Positions 41,860-51,264 of a DNA stretch of 64,000 bases are shown here, in pieces. The translations under genes and the position numbers were made by a program. Origin of the DNA: Chryseobacterium sp. 18061. Its GTDB lineage: Bacteria > Pseudomonadota > Gammaproteobacteria > Enterobacterales > Enterobacteriaceae. Position 1 is the stretch's first letter; every line of letters begins with the position of its first letter. The notes beneath the pieces were generated by a model that saw nothing but the letters and a program-made list of their open reading frames with translations, was not told where the DNA came from and ran no database searches. The stretch spans positions 248,001 through 312,000 of the forward strand of contig CACSKA010000001.1 in NCBI GenBank assembly GCA_902706205.1, read 5' to 3'.

Positions 41860-44490
41860 ATGGAAAATCCAGCCATCCTGTTACGCCGACTGAACCCTTA
41901 CTGTGCTCGTGCCATGGAAGGCGCAGCGAGCTTATGCCAGACCCGCGCCCACGCATCCATCTTGCCAGAGCACTGGTTGCTGAAACTGCTGGAGCAGGGC
42001 GAAGGTGACCTGACGGTGCTGGCGCGCCGCTACGAATGGGATATGGACGGCCTGTGGCAGGATTTACTCGGCTGGCTGGATACGCTACCGCGTTCGGTAC
42101 GTGGGCGACCGGAGCTGTCCGACAGCATTCAGACCCTGATGCAGGAAGCGTGGATGTTAGCGTCGCTTTCCGGCGAAGAACAGATCCGAAGCCACCATCT
42201 GCTGATGGCGCTGGTCGGTAAACCCAAACTGATATGCTGTAATGGCCTGTGGCCGCTGCTGACCCTGGGCCAGAGTCAACTTGAACGTCTGCGTCCGTTG
42301 CTGGATGCGCAGTCCGACGAGCGTCCGGAAATGCAGCAGGCAGCGGAACTCTCCCAGCAGGGCGGCGATGTCGAAATGGTCGGTCGTCCAGTGGGGGTTG
42401 AAATTCGCGAAGGTGAGCTCAACCCGGCGCTGCAAAACGCGCTGGATAAATTCACTCTCGACGTCACCGCCAAAGCGAAAGAAGGCCAAATCGACCCGGT
42501 GTTTGGCCGTGACACCGAAATTCGCCAGATGGTCGATATCCTTTCCCGCCGTCGTAAAAACAATCCCATTCTGGTCGGCGAACCAGGCGTCGGGAAAACA
42601 GCTCTCGTGGAAGGCCTGGCGCTACGCATTGCCGAAGGCAACGTGCCTGAATCGCTGAAAACCGTCAGCCTGCGCACGCTCGACCTCGGTCTTTTGCAGG
42701 CTGGCGCAGGCGTAAAAGGCGAATTCGAACAGCGCCTGAAAAACGTGATCGACGCGGTGCAGCAGTCGCCGAATCCGGTACTGCTGTTTATCGACGAAGC
42801 GCACACCATTATAGGCGCGGGCAACCAGGCGGGCGGCGCAGATGCGGCCAACCTGTTAAAACCCGCACTGGCACGCGGCGAACTGCGCACCATCGCCGCC
42901 ACAACCTGGAGCGAGTACAAACAGTATTTTGAACGCGATGCTGCATTAGAGCGCCGTTTCCAGATGGTGAAAGTCGACGAGCCGGATGACGAGACCGCCT
43001 GTCTGATGATGCGCGGCCTTAAATCTCGCTATGCCGAACACCACAACGTGCACATTACCGACGACGCGGTACGCGCGGCGGTGACGCTCTCCCGCCGTTA
43101 CCTCACCGGGCGTCAATTGCCGGATAAAGCCGTCGACCTGCTCGATACTGCCGCGGCCCGTGTGCGCATGAGCCTTGATACCGTGCCGGAGCCGTTAACG
43201 CGTATGCGTGCGCAAATTACCGCCCTGGAAATCGAGAAGCAGGCGCTACTGGAAGATATCGCCGTCGGGGGCAGCAGTCAGGGCGAACGTCTGGCGGGGA
43301 TTGAACAGGAAGAAATCCGTCTGTTCGTCGAACTGGACGAGCGCGAGACGCAGTACGGCCAGGAGTTGTCGTTAACGGAACAGTTGCTGGAAACCCGCAA
43401 GGATATCTCTCGTCATCATGAGACCCGCGAACTGCAACAGCAACTGACCAGCATGCAGCAAAACACGCCTTTGCTGTCTGTCGATGTCGACACCCGCACC
43501 GTCGCCAACGTGATTGCCGACTGGACCGGCGTGCCGCTTTCCAGCCTGATGAAGGACGAACAGACTGAACTGCTGAACCTGGAAGGGGAAATCGGCAAAC
43601 GCGTGGTCGGGCAGGACGTGGCGCTTAACGCCATTGCCCAGCGTCTGCGCGCGGCCAAAACAGGACTCACTTCTGAAAACGGTCCCCAGGGCGTATTCCT
43701 GCTGGTCGGCCCGAGCGGCACCGGAAAAACCGAAACTGCACTGACCCTCGCGGACGTCCTGTACGGCGGTGAGAAATCCCTCATTACCATCAACCTGTCG
43801 GAATACCAGGAACCGCATACCGTATCTCAGTTGAAGGGCTCACCTCCGGGCTACGTCGGTTACGGCCAGGGCGGGATTCTGACCGAAGCGGTACGCAAAC
43901 GTCCGTACAGCGTGGTGCTGTTGGATGAGGTCGAAAAAGCCCACCGCGACGTGATGAACCTGTTCTATCAGGTGTTCGATCGCGGTTTCATGCGTGACGG
44001 TGAAGGGCGCGAAATCGACTTCCGCAACACCGTGATTTTGATGACCGCGAACCTCGGCAGCGACCACATTATGCAGCTACTTGATGAACAGCCGGACGTC
44101 AGCGAAGGCGACCTGCACGAACTGCTGCGCCCCATTCTGCGCGACCACTTCCAGCCGGCACTGCTGGCCCGTTTCCAGACCGTGATTTACCGTCCGCTGA
44201 ATGAGCCCGCGATGCGTACCATCGTGCAGATGAAACTGGACCAGGTCAGCAAGCGCCTGCATCGCCATTACGGCCTGACCACCCATATCGATGAAAGCCT
44301 ATTTGATGCGCTGACCTCTGCCTGCCTGCTGCCGGATACCGGGGCGCGTAACGTGGACAGCCTGCTCAATCAGCAAATTCTGCCGGTGCTGAGTCAGCAG
44401 TTGCTGACTCACATGGCTGCGAAACAGAAACCGAAGTCGCTGACGCTCGGCTGGAGTGAGGAAGAGGGCATAGGGCTGGAGTTTGATTAA
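41860..44490 (+). CDS. clpV: T6SS AAA+ ATPase ClpV (TssH)
   Basis: An 876-residue Clp/Hsp100 ATPase that recycles contracted TssBC sheath. Two AAA+ domains are intact: Walker A GEPGVGKT at residues 240-247 and GPSGTGKT at 617-624, with LLFIDEAHT and VVLLDEVEKAH Walker B segments. The N-terminal ClpV-specific domain (about 1-165) binds the TssC helix. Upstream it has its own control region after the hcp terminator. It is followed 25 bp later by the 213-residue gene. Confidence 0.95.
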   Translation: MENPAILLRRLNPYCARAMEGAASLCQTRAHASILPEHWLLKLLEQGEGDLTVLARRYEWDMDGLWQDLLGWLDTLPRSVRGRPELSDSIQTLMQEAWMLASLSGEEQIRSHHLLMALVGKPKLICCNGLWPLLTLGQSQLERLRPLLDAQSDERPEMQQAAELSQQGGDVEMVGRPVGVEIREGELNPALQNALDKFTLDVTAKAKEGQIDPVFGRDTEIRQMVDILSRRRKNNPILVGEPGVGKTALVEGLALRIAEGNVPESLKTVSLRTLDLGLLQAGAGVKGEFEQRLKNVIDAVQQSPNPVLLFIDEAHTIIGAGNQAGGADAANLLKPALARGELRTIAATTWSEYKQYFERDAALERRFQMVKVDEPDDETACLMMRGLKSRYAEHHNVHITDDAVRAAVTLSRRYLTGRQLPDKAVDLLDTAAARVRMSLDTVPEPLTRMRAQITALEIEKQALLEDIAVGGSSQGERLAGIEQEEIRLFVELDERETQYGQELSLTEQLLETRKDISRHHETRELQQQLTSMQQNTPLLSVDVDTRTVANVIADWTGVPLSSLMKDEQTELLNLEGEIGKRVVGQDVALNAIAQRLRAAKTGLTSENGPQGVFLLVGPSGTGKTETALTLADVLYGGEKSLITINLSEYQEPHTVSQLKGSPPGYVGYGQGGILTEAVRKRPYSVVLLDEVEKAHRDVMNLFYQVFDRGFMRDGEGREIDFRNTVILMTANLGSDHIMQLLDEQPDVSEGDLHELLRPILRDHFQPALLARFQTVIYRPLNEPAMRTIVQMKLDQVSKRLHRHYGLTTHIDESLFDALTSACLLPDTGARNVDSLLNQQILPVLSQQLLTHMAAKQKPKSLTLGWSEEEGIGLEFD

Positions 44491-44515
44491 CAGGCTTATC
44501 TAAAGGGTAACAATT

Positions 44516-45157
44516 ATGGACAGCGCAAAAGAGATTGCCAGAGATATGCTTGAGGCCATTAATATTGATGGCTCTGGTTTTTGGGGTGCAATAGGAAAAG
44601 GTTTTATTTCATTTCCAGTCAGCCTTGCCTATATGGGATATGATTTTATTGATACTGAGCATCGCAGAGATAATCTGGATGATAAATTCAGGCTGGCTCG
44701 ATTGGTTAAAAAAGGCGTGTTTAACCATCAGGTTATTGAGCAAGTCATTAAGACCTCTCTCGAAGATTTCATTTCACGTCTTCATCCCGAAAAAATATCT
44801 TCTATTGTGAAAAATGTTTCCGGTTCGTTCATGGGGAAAATGGCGCTTACAGAACTAACGGGTGTGAAGTTGGGCGAAGCAATAGCATCCAGAGGGGTGT
44901 CAGCCTTTTTTGCCGGAAGTTTGGCTGGCTTATTATTATCTGTTGGTGCTGAAACATCCAGAGCAATTTATACATCAAGAGACCTCGAAGACAGAAATCC
45001 TGTTTTGCACAATAAACTCCAACGCCTTGGTGATCTGGATCTGCTTTATTTTATTGTTGAAGATATCGTTAAACCTTTTGAAACAGCCTGTGAGGTAGGG
45101 GACAGAAATCCTGCCAAGTTTGATAAGGTATGCGAATACTTTTTTGGAGGGTTATGA
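44516..45157 (+). CDS. Putative T6SS effector (membrane-active type) of unknown family
   Basis: A 213-residue protein I do not recognise by name. It has an amphipathic/hydrophobic stretch near residues 21-42 (GFWGAIGKGFISFPVSLAYMG) and a glycine-rich hydrophobic helix near 128-145 (GVSAFFAGSLAGLLLSVG), with charged segments between and no signal peptide. This profile fits a pore-forming or inner-membrane-inserting toxin (inference). The gene sits between clpV and vgrG, a usual cargo slot, is distinctly A+T-rich, and its stop overlaps the start of a small membrane protein gene (ATGA), the layout of an effector-immunity pair. No enzymatic motif was found. Confidence 0.6.
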   Translation: MDSAKEIARDMLEAINIDGSGFWGAIGKGFISFPVSLAYMGYDFIDTEHRRDNLDDKFRLARLVKKGVFNHQVIEQVIKTSLEDFISRLHPEKISSIVKNVSGSFMGKMALTELTGVKLGEAIASRGVSAFFAGSLAGLLLSVGAETSRAIYTSRDLEDRNPVLHNKLQRLGDLDLLYFIVEDIVKPFETACEVGDRNPAKFDKVCEYFFGGL

Positions 45158-45366
45158 AAATCAAGGTGATTTTTCTGGTCATCCTTTCCCGATTAATTCG
45201 TGGGGCGGGGATGGGGCTGGGTGTTTCGGGTATTGCATTTACTATTTGGTTTTTTTTCTTATCCTCAAGCGAATCCAGATATCTCTGGGGTATGTTTTCG
45301 ATAGCAGAATTTTTTGCAGGCTATCTTATATATCGATTCGCTTATACATATGTTTATGATGAATAA
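45154..45366 (+). CDS. Small membrane protein, putative immunity to upstream effector
   Basis: A 70-residue protein with two hydrophobic helices (about 5-33 and 45-62) separated by a short polar turn, and a charged tail ending VYDE. The ATG at 45154 is preceded by GGAGG at ideal spacing and overlaps the upstream stop codon, so the pair is translationally coupled. Small two-helix inner membrane proteins are common immunity proteins for pore-forming toxins, but no sequence family was recognised. Start codons further upstream exist in frame but lack a ribosome site. Confidence 0.6.
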   Translation: MKIKVIFLVILSRLIRGAGMGLGVSGIAFTIWFFFLSSSESRYLWGMFSIAEFFAGYLIYRFAYTYVYDE

Positions 45367-45552
45367 CCTTACGGTTTTGTCATTCCTTTGAAAATCAATC
45401 AGGAAGATATTTACAACGTTCCACCAACAGGCATAGAGATAACGTAGCTATACGGTGGAGTAGCTAAATAAAAAAATTTGAACCTTATGTTGTTGTCTTT
45501 CTTTCCATCACTGGTCATTCAGGATGCTGAAATATTACACGGAGTAAAGATC

Positions 45553-48080
45553 GTGAGCCTGACAGATACACTGAGCAGTTTAATCCCCCCCCCCTAAACC
45601 GTTACCAACTGGGTATTCCGTCGTGTGCGGCAAATATAGACGTGGAAGGTTTCAGCGGCTCAGAAGCGATGAGCGCACTGTACAGATACACCATCAACTT
45701 CACCAGCGCCGACAAAAACATTGATGCCCGCCAGATGTTGAGTAAGGCGGCAACCCTGACCATGGGCGCAGGTAACCTGCTCTCCCTGATGGAGCGCAAG
45801 GTGGTTCACGGGGTGGTGACTCACTTCGAGCGTACCGGCGGTTCGGCAGATGAAGCGAAATACTGCATTGTGCTGGAGCCGTTCCTGGCCTTGCTCGGGA
45901 ATCAGTTCCGTACCCACCGCTTCTTCGTCAACAAGTCGGTACCGGAGGTGGTCACCGAAGTCCTCCAGGAGCATGGCCTGAAAGGCTGGGAGTATGAGTT
46001 CACCCTCAAGGCCGACTACCCGAAGCGGGAGCAGATTAACCAGTATCAGGAAAATGACCTCGCGTTTATCGAACGCCTGCTGGCGGAAGTGGGGATTTTT
46101 TACTTCTTCACCCTGCAGCCTGACACCCAGACCGAAGTGGTGCATTTTGCCGATAAGCAAAGCGCCTGGACATTCGGCAAAGTGCTGCCGCTGAACAGCC
46201 CGTCAGGGACGAACGATAACGCGGTGGATTCGGTGTGGGATGTGCATGTCTGGCACAACGTGGTGGAACGTTCCGTAACGGCGAATGACTACAACCATCG
46301 GGAGGCTCAGAACGTCCTCTCCTCGGTGCCGGCTGATATGACCCGCGGTGACGGAGAGGATGTCACCTACGGGGAGGTGTATCACCACCGCCCGCGCCAT
46401 CTTGAGCGGGGTGACAAAATTACCCCTGCGGCAGAAACCGCCAACTTCTGGGCGCGTCTGGAGCATGAACGCTTCCTGTCAAACCAGACGACGGTGACCG
46501 GCAGCAGCACCGACCACACTCTCGGTCCGGCGCAGGTTCTGACCATTACCGAAATGGCCATCCCGCCAACACTGCCCCGTGAAACGGAGAACGGTGTTGT
46601 TATTATCCGCACTGGGTACTACGCCAGCCGTAAGAATGCCTTGAAAGTGGCATGGGTCGCGATGCCGTACTACGAGAACCGATGCTGGCGTCCTGCCGCT
46701 AAAAAACGCCCTGTGGTCAGTGGTACCCTGATGGCGCGTGTGACCAGTGCCAAAGACAACGATATCTACGCCTGGCAGGATGCATCGGGCCTGTACCGGG
46801 TGAAATTTGATGCCGACCGTGATGACAAACGGCAGGGCATGGAAAGCATGCCGGTACGCTTCGCCAAACCGTACGGCGGCGACAAATACGGCTTCCACTT
46901 CCCGCTGATTCAGGGTACCGAAGTGGCCATCGCCTTCCATGAAGGTGACCCGGATCGGCCGTATATCGCCCACGCGATGCATGATTCCCGCCATGTCGAC
47001 CACGTTACTGAAGCCAACAGCACGCGCAACGTCATCCGTACCGCGGGCCTGAACAAGCTGCGGATGGAGGACAAGCGCGGCGAAGAGCACGTCAAGTTCA
47101 GCACCGAGTACGGGGGTAAGACGCAGCTTAATTTAGGGCATAACGTAGACGCCTCCCGCGAACTGCGTGGTGAGGGAGCAGAGTTACGGACTGACAAACA
47201 TATTGCCATTCGTGGGGGAGACGGTGTCTTCATCACTGCGGATAAGCAGCCTTCGGCTGGCGATAAGATGCTTTCCATGCAGGAGGCGATTGCCCAGCTG
47301 GAGAATGCGCTGAGTATTGCCCGAAGCATGTCAGACGCAGCTGAAACCGCGCAGGCACTACCCGGTGATATTCAAAGTCAGGTGAAGTTGACTGATGCCC
47401 TCAAAGGTCTCGCGCTGCCAGGGATGGTGTTAAATGCACCTGAAGGGGTAAGTATTACCAGTCCGCAGGCAGTGCGTATGGCCTCGGGAAGCGCAAGCGT
47501 TGGGATCATGTCGCAGCAGAATACAGACATTAGCGCTCTTAAACGGTTTACTGTAGCAGCAGGTGAAGCAGTGAGTATGCTGGCCCGAAAGGCCGGAATG
47601 AAACTCTTTGCGGCTAAGGGAAAAGTAGAAATTCAGGCTCAGGACGATGCGCTTGATGCGAAAGCCAAAAAGGATGTGACCGTAACCAGTACGGAAGGGC
47701 GGGTTGAAATCACGGCGGCGAAAGATGTCGTGCTGAAAAACCTGGATGGATCGTTCATCCAGTTGCAGGGGAAAAATATTATTCTGGGCTGTGAAGGCAA
47801 TATCCTGTTGAAATGTGCCAATGTTCAGAAAATGGGACCAGCGACTGTAAGTTCACCTCAACATGAATTCCCTAAAGGTTATGGCGGTGTTTATGCTCTC
47901 AATGATGAGAGTGGGAACATCATTCCTAATACTGAATATAAAGTGACGACAGCGGATGGGCAGGTATTCCATGGGATTTCAGATGATAATGGCAAAACGC
48001 TGCCGATTTATACCTCAATGCCTGGAAAATTAAACGTTGAGATCCTTGGGACCGGCAACTCAGTAACAGGGAGTAAATAA
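45553..48080 (+). pseudogene. vgrG: VgrG (TssI) spike protein with poly-C frameshift near start
   Basis: The intended protein of about 842 residues forms the puncturing tip. A GTG at 45553 with GGAG upstream begins MSLTDTLSSLIPPP, then runs into TAA at 45595 after a run of ten C (45585-45594). The rest of VgrG, from ANIDVEGFSGSEAM onward, lies in a different frame from about 45600 to the stop at 48080. One more C, or two fewer, would restore it. Gp27/gp44-like and OB-fold domains, the DUF2345 beta-helix and a C-terminal transthyretin-like extension (about the last 70 residues) are intact. Translation from an internal ATG (45669) would lose about 39 residues and lacks a ribosome site. Confidence 0.85.
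45585..45594 (+). repeat. Ten-C homopolymer in the vgrG start region
   Basis: A run of ten C placed 11 codons after the vgrG start codon, where slippage by one base switches the frame. Its length and position are typical of a phase-variation (contingency) tract; a sequencing length error is the main alternative. Confidence 0.9.
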
Positions 48081-48082
48081 GT

Positions 48083-49651
48083 ATGAGTGATTACCACGCA
48101 TGGGAAGCCAGTGATTGCGAGCATTTCACTGATGTCAATATTTCCGAAAAAACTGTTGTCTGCAAACGAAAACCCGTTCCGGGGATAACCATCACGATCG
48201 GGATGTTTTTTGATGGTACGGGAAATAATGTTTTCAATACTGATGAACGACTTCTGAAAAGTTGCACCCACCTTGATGTCGGCCTAAAAAAGGAAGATGT
48301 TCAGCTTTGCACCAAAAAACTGGGAATGAGTACTGATGGTGCCAGTAGCTATATAGGGTATTATTCAAACATTCATTGGCTAAACACACTCTATTCCATC
48401 GATGATGAGGTTGTTGAAGATAAATCTCTATTTCAGCGAGCAGTTTATGTTCAGGGTATTGGCACACAAAAAGGGAAAGAAGACAGCCTGATTGCGATGG
48501 GGACAGGGACTTTATCAGAAGGTGTGGTTGATAAGACCGATGAAGGTGTTTCTCAGATCGCAAATGAAATCCGAACCCTGCTGGGTGAAGGAAATGGCAT
48601 AACGAACGCAATAGAGAAAATCCAGTTCGATATATTCGGCTTCAGTCGGGGGGCAGCAGCGGCCCGTCATTTTGCAAATCGAGTCAGAAATAATGACAAG
48701 GCTATTCAGCAAGCAATACTTGAAGGGCTCAAGGGCCGTAATCAACATGGCAAACCCGCCGGGGAAGTTAGATTTATCGGCTTGTTTGATACTGTTTGTG
48801 CTGTGGGTCTCGACCCGCACGATGCGGTCAATCCTGGAGTAGATTTAGATTTGCCTCCTGATATCGCACAGAAGGTTTTTCAGATAGCGGCGATGCACGA
48901 GTGTCGATATAACTTTAGCCTGAACAGTATAAAAGAATCATGGCCAGAATTGACTCTCCCTGGAGTTCATTCCGATATTGGTGGCGGTTATAATCTCAAA
49001 GAGCAAGAATATTATTTTTTAACAAAGCCGAAGAATGAAACGGTTAGGGACAGTGTTCCCCCAGAGATTACTGATGTTTATCGACAAACTGCAGCTGAAA
49101 CACCTGATTTGAGGACATTTCCTAACCTTAGCCCTGCAATGGCGAGTGGAGAGGTAAAAACTGAAACCTGGTATGACTATCTGGTAAATCATGACAAACG
49201 GCGCATGGATGTAATAGAGAAACGCATCGGCGCGGCTGTGACGCTTAAGCGAGTTGTCCCTAATGACTGGAGCAAGATCAGCTTAAGGGTGATGCTGGAT
49301 GCTGCGTTAGAGGCAGGGGTCGAGATGAATGAAATTTTGCCAAAAGACCAAAATTTCACATTACCTCCAGACCTCGAAGCTTTGAGCCAAAAAGCAATGG
49401 CCCAAGGAAAAGCTATCAGAAGTGGTAGGGTACCGGTACCTTATACGTCATCTGAAATTCAAGTTATTGGAAAATACATACATTGCTCAGCAAACTGGAA
49501 TCCCGTTGAATTTAAGACGGTATGGCTTGATGGCAAGCATATTGAGAAAATATATGGAGCAGTAAAAGCGACAGAAGTGTTTGGATTTATTAATCGACCA
49601 AACTCCGGCTGGACCCGTGCTGTATGGAATATGAAAGGGGAAAAAGCATGA
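48083..49651 (+). CDS. T6SS phospholipase effector, Tle1-like (DUF2235)
   Basis: A 522-residue alpha/beta hydrolase of the DUF2235/Tle1 family, delivered by VgrG to hydrolyse membrane phospholipids in target cells. The N-terminal MFFDGTGNN block (41-49), nucleophile Ser188 in GFSRG (186-190), the likely acid Asp236 in GLFDTV and the catalytic His296 in LPGVHSDIGGGY are all present. No signal peptide is seen, as expected for a T6SS cargo. The gene follows vgrG after 2 bp and is A+T-rich relative to the core T6SS genes. Its stop overlaps the start of a lipoprotein gene that is the likely immunity factor. Confidence 0.85.
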   Translation: MSDYHAWEASDCEHFTDVNISEKTVVCKRKPVPGITITIGMFFDGTGNNVFNTDERLLKSCTHLDVGLKKEDVQLCTKKLGMSTDGASSYIGYYSNIHWLNTLYSIDDEVVEDKSLFQRAVYVQGIGTQKGKEDSLIAMGTGTLSEGVVDKTDEGVSQIANEIRTLLGEGNGITNAIEKIQFDIFGFSRGAAAARHFANRVRNNDKAIQQAILEGLKGRNQHGKPAGEVRFIGLFDTVCAVGLDPHDAVNPGVDLDLPPDIAQKVFQIAAMHECRYNFSLNSIKESWPELTLPGVHSDIGGGYNLKEQEYYFLTKPKNETVRDSVPPEITDVYRQTAAETPDLRTFPNLSPAMASGEVKTETWYDYLVNHDKRRMDVIEKRIGAAVTLKRVVPNDWSKISLRVMLDAALEAGVEMNEILPKDQNFTLPPDLEALSQKAMAQGKAIRSGRVPVPYTSSEIQVIGKYIHCSANWNPVEFKTVWLDGKHIEKIYGAVKATEVFGFINRPNSGWTRAVWNMKGEKA

Positions 49652-50295
49652 GATTAATTACGATACTCTTATCATTTGCTTTTTTAGTGAGTTGCAAAAG
49701 CAGTTCGGCCACTGACCAGCAAGGGAAGATTAAAGCCCCTTTTGATGAGTGGTACTTTACCTTTTCGACACCTAAAGCATTACCTGCTCAGGTAACACTT
49801 GTAAAGCTTATAGATGTTAATGGTTATGGAAAAGTTTTTCGGACAATTGATCAACCACAAGGGCAAAGTGTGGGGACATGGAGCCAGCATGCTGGAAAGG
49901 GAACTTCGCCTTTTAATAAAGAATCTTCCCCTCCGCAAGTTATACAGTTTTGCTGGGATTCAATTATTGACAAAAAAGTTTATGAAACCACATTAGTATT
50001 CTCATCTGAAACTAAAAATAAAATGCTTACTACGGAACCCAGTAACTACAGTCCTGATGAGACTTATTACTTTCAGTATATGGTGATTGGTCTGGCACCT
50101 GAAGGAAAAGTCAGGGTTTGGCTAAAAAACAATGGTAGACCTAATCTTGAACAAAAAGGTACAGAAATCACAACAGTCTCAGGTAACAATCTAAATATGT
50201 GTAAGGGGGAGACCAACTTCCCTAATGGATATGAATATAGTGAGGGGATGAAACAGTTTATAAAGGGTAAGGCGTATCCTTACGGGCTGTGGTGA
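49648..50295 (+). CDS. DUF2931 lipoprotein, likely immunity to the Tle1-type lipase
   Basis: A 215-residue lipoprotein: the signal peptide ends in a lipobox LVSC with Cys16, so the mature protein is membrane-anchored and periplasmic. The FCWDS and FPNGYEYS-type motifs match DUF2931 proteins, which are repeatedly encoded next to Tle1-type effectors and act in the periplasm as immunity (Tli) proteins. The ATG overlaps the lipase stop (ATGA). The start at 49648 is preferred over one eight codons upstream because it makes a proper signal peptide. Confidence 0.78.
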   Translation: MRLITILLSFAFLVSCKSSSATDQQGKIKAPFDEWYFTFSTPKALPAQVTLVKLIDVNGYGKVFRTIDQPQGQSVGTWSQHAGKGTSPFNKESSPPQVIQFCWDSIIDKKVYETTLVFSSETKNKMLTTEPSNYSPDETYYFQYMVIGLAPEGKVRVWLKNNGRPNLEQKGTEITTVSGNNLNMCKGETNFPNGYEYSEGMKQFIKGKAYPYGLW

Positions 50296-50373
50296 TTCTA
50301 ACAAGTGTTAATTTTTAATGACGTTTATCATTCGCTATTAATAAACTCACTTATTATTGTGTAAGGTCTATTT

Positions 50374-50940
50374 ATGAAACTATCCCACTGCTTTTTTTTG
50401 CTTTCTATCGCTGCACCATGCTTCGCTGAAACTGTCACTATAGATCCGACATCAACGACTAAAGCAGATGATGCGAACTCAATGGCCAATATGTATCGTA
50501 TGGGTATGGGTGTTCCGAAGGATATGAAAAAAGCATTTGAACTCTATCAGGTTGCTGCTGAACTCGGAAACACGGATGCTCAGGTCGATTTAGGCGATAT
50601 GTATTATTCTGGCGAAGAAACTTCTCAGAGTTACGAAAAGGCCAATTATTGGTATGAGAAGGCTGCAAAAAATAATAGTGCCAAAGCTCAGATGTATTTA
50701 GGTTACGCATACCTTAATGGTAAGGGCGTCGCTGTGGATTATGATAAAGCCAAAAGTTTTCTTGAGCTTGCAGTTAAACAAGGCGATCCTTCAGCCATGA
50801 ATCATTTGGGAATGATGTACTTTGAGGGTAAAGGGGTAACTAAAGATCAAAATAAGGCTATCCCGCTATTTCAAAAAAGCTGCTCTGAAGGTGATTCGAA
50901 TGCGTGTGATAAGTTAAAAGAAATTAAAGCAGAGAAATAA
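50374..50940 (+). CDS. Secreted Sel1-repeat protein
   Basis: A 188-residue protein with a cleavable signal peptide (residues 1-18, ending CFA) and about four Sel1/TPR-like repeats (for example MYRMGMGVPKDMKKAFELYQVAAELG and later YLNGKGV, YFEGKGV units). Sel1 repeats form alpha-solenoids that bind proteins. Such genes are often found beside T6SS lipase effectors, where they act as second immunity or accessory proteins; here that role is inferred from position. It is separated from the DUF2931 gene by 78 bp. Confidence 0.8.
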   Translation: MKLSHCFFLLSIAAPCFAETVTIDPTSTTKADDANSMANMYRMGMGVPKDMKKAFELYQVAAELGNTDAQVDLGDMYYSGEETSQSYEKANYWYEKAAKNNSAKAQMYLGYAYLNGKGVAVDYDKAKSFLELAVKQGDPSAMNHLGMMYFEGKGVTKDQNKAIPLFQKSCSEGDSNACDKLKEIKAEK

Positions 50941-50994
50941 TCTTTTGCCTGCATAAAGATATGAATATGCGGAAGTCAAAAAATGGAGCTTCGG

Positions 50995-51261
50995 ATGTCT
51001 AAGGGTTTTGTATTGATTGGTGATAACACCACGCATGGCGGCCAGGTTATTTCTGCCTCATCAACAATGGTAGTAAATGGCAAGAAGGTTGCCCTCGTGG
51101 GCGATAAGGTCAGTTGCCCAAAAGAGGGGCACGGTATTAATGCCATTATTGAAGGTTCGCCTGAATGGACATCTGATGGCAAAGCCGTGGTTGTGGATGG
51201 TTGCCACTGTGAGTGCGGTTGTCAGGTGATCTCCAGTGCACCGGATTGTGTAATAGGATAA
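50995..51261 (+). CDS. PAAR-domain spike tip protein
   Basis: An 88-residue PAAR protein that caps the VgrG spike and sharpens it, binding zinc. Conserved PAAR elements are visible: GDNTTHGGQVISAS, GDKVSCPKEGH and a Cys/His-rich end (GCHCECGCQV). The ATG at 50995 has GGAG 6 bp upstream; an ATG four codons earlier is the alternative. No C-terminal toxin extension is fused, so it is a tip protein rather than a specialised effector. Confidence 0.88.
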   Translation: MSKGFVLIGDNTTHGGQVISASSTMVVNGKKVALVGDKVSCPKEGHGINAIIEGSPEWTSDGKAVVVDGCHCECGCQVISSAPDCVIG

Positions 51262-51264
51262 GTA

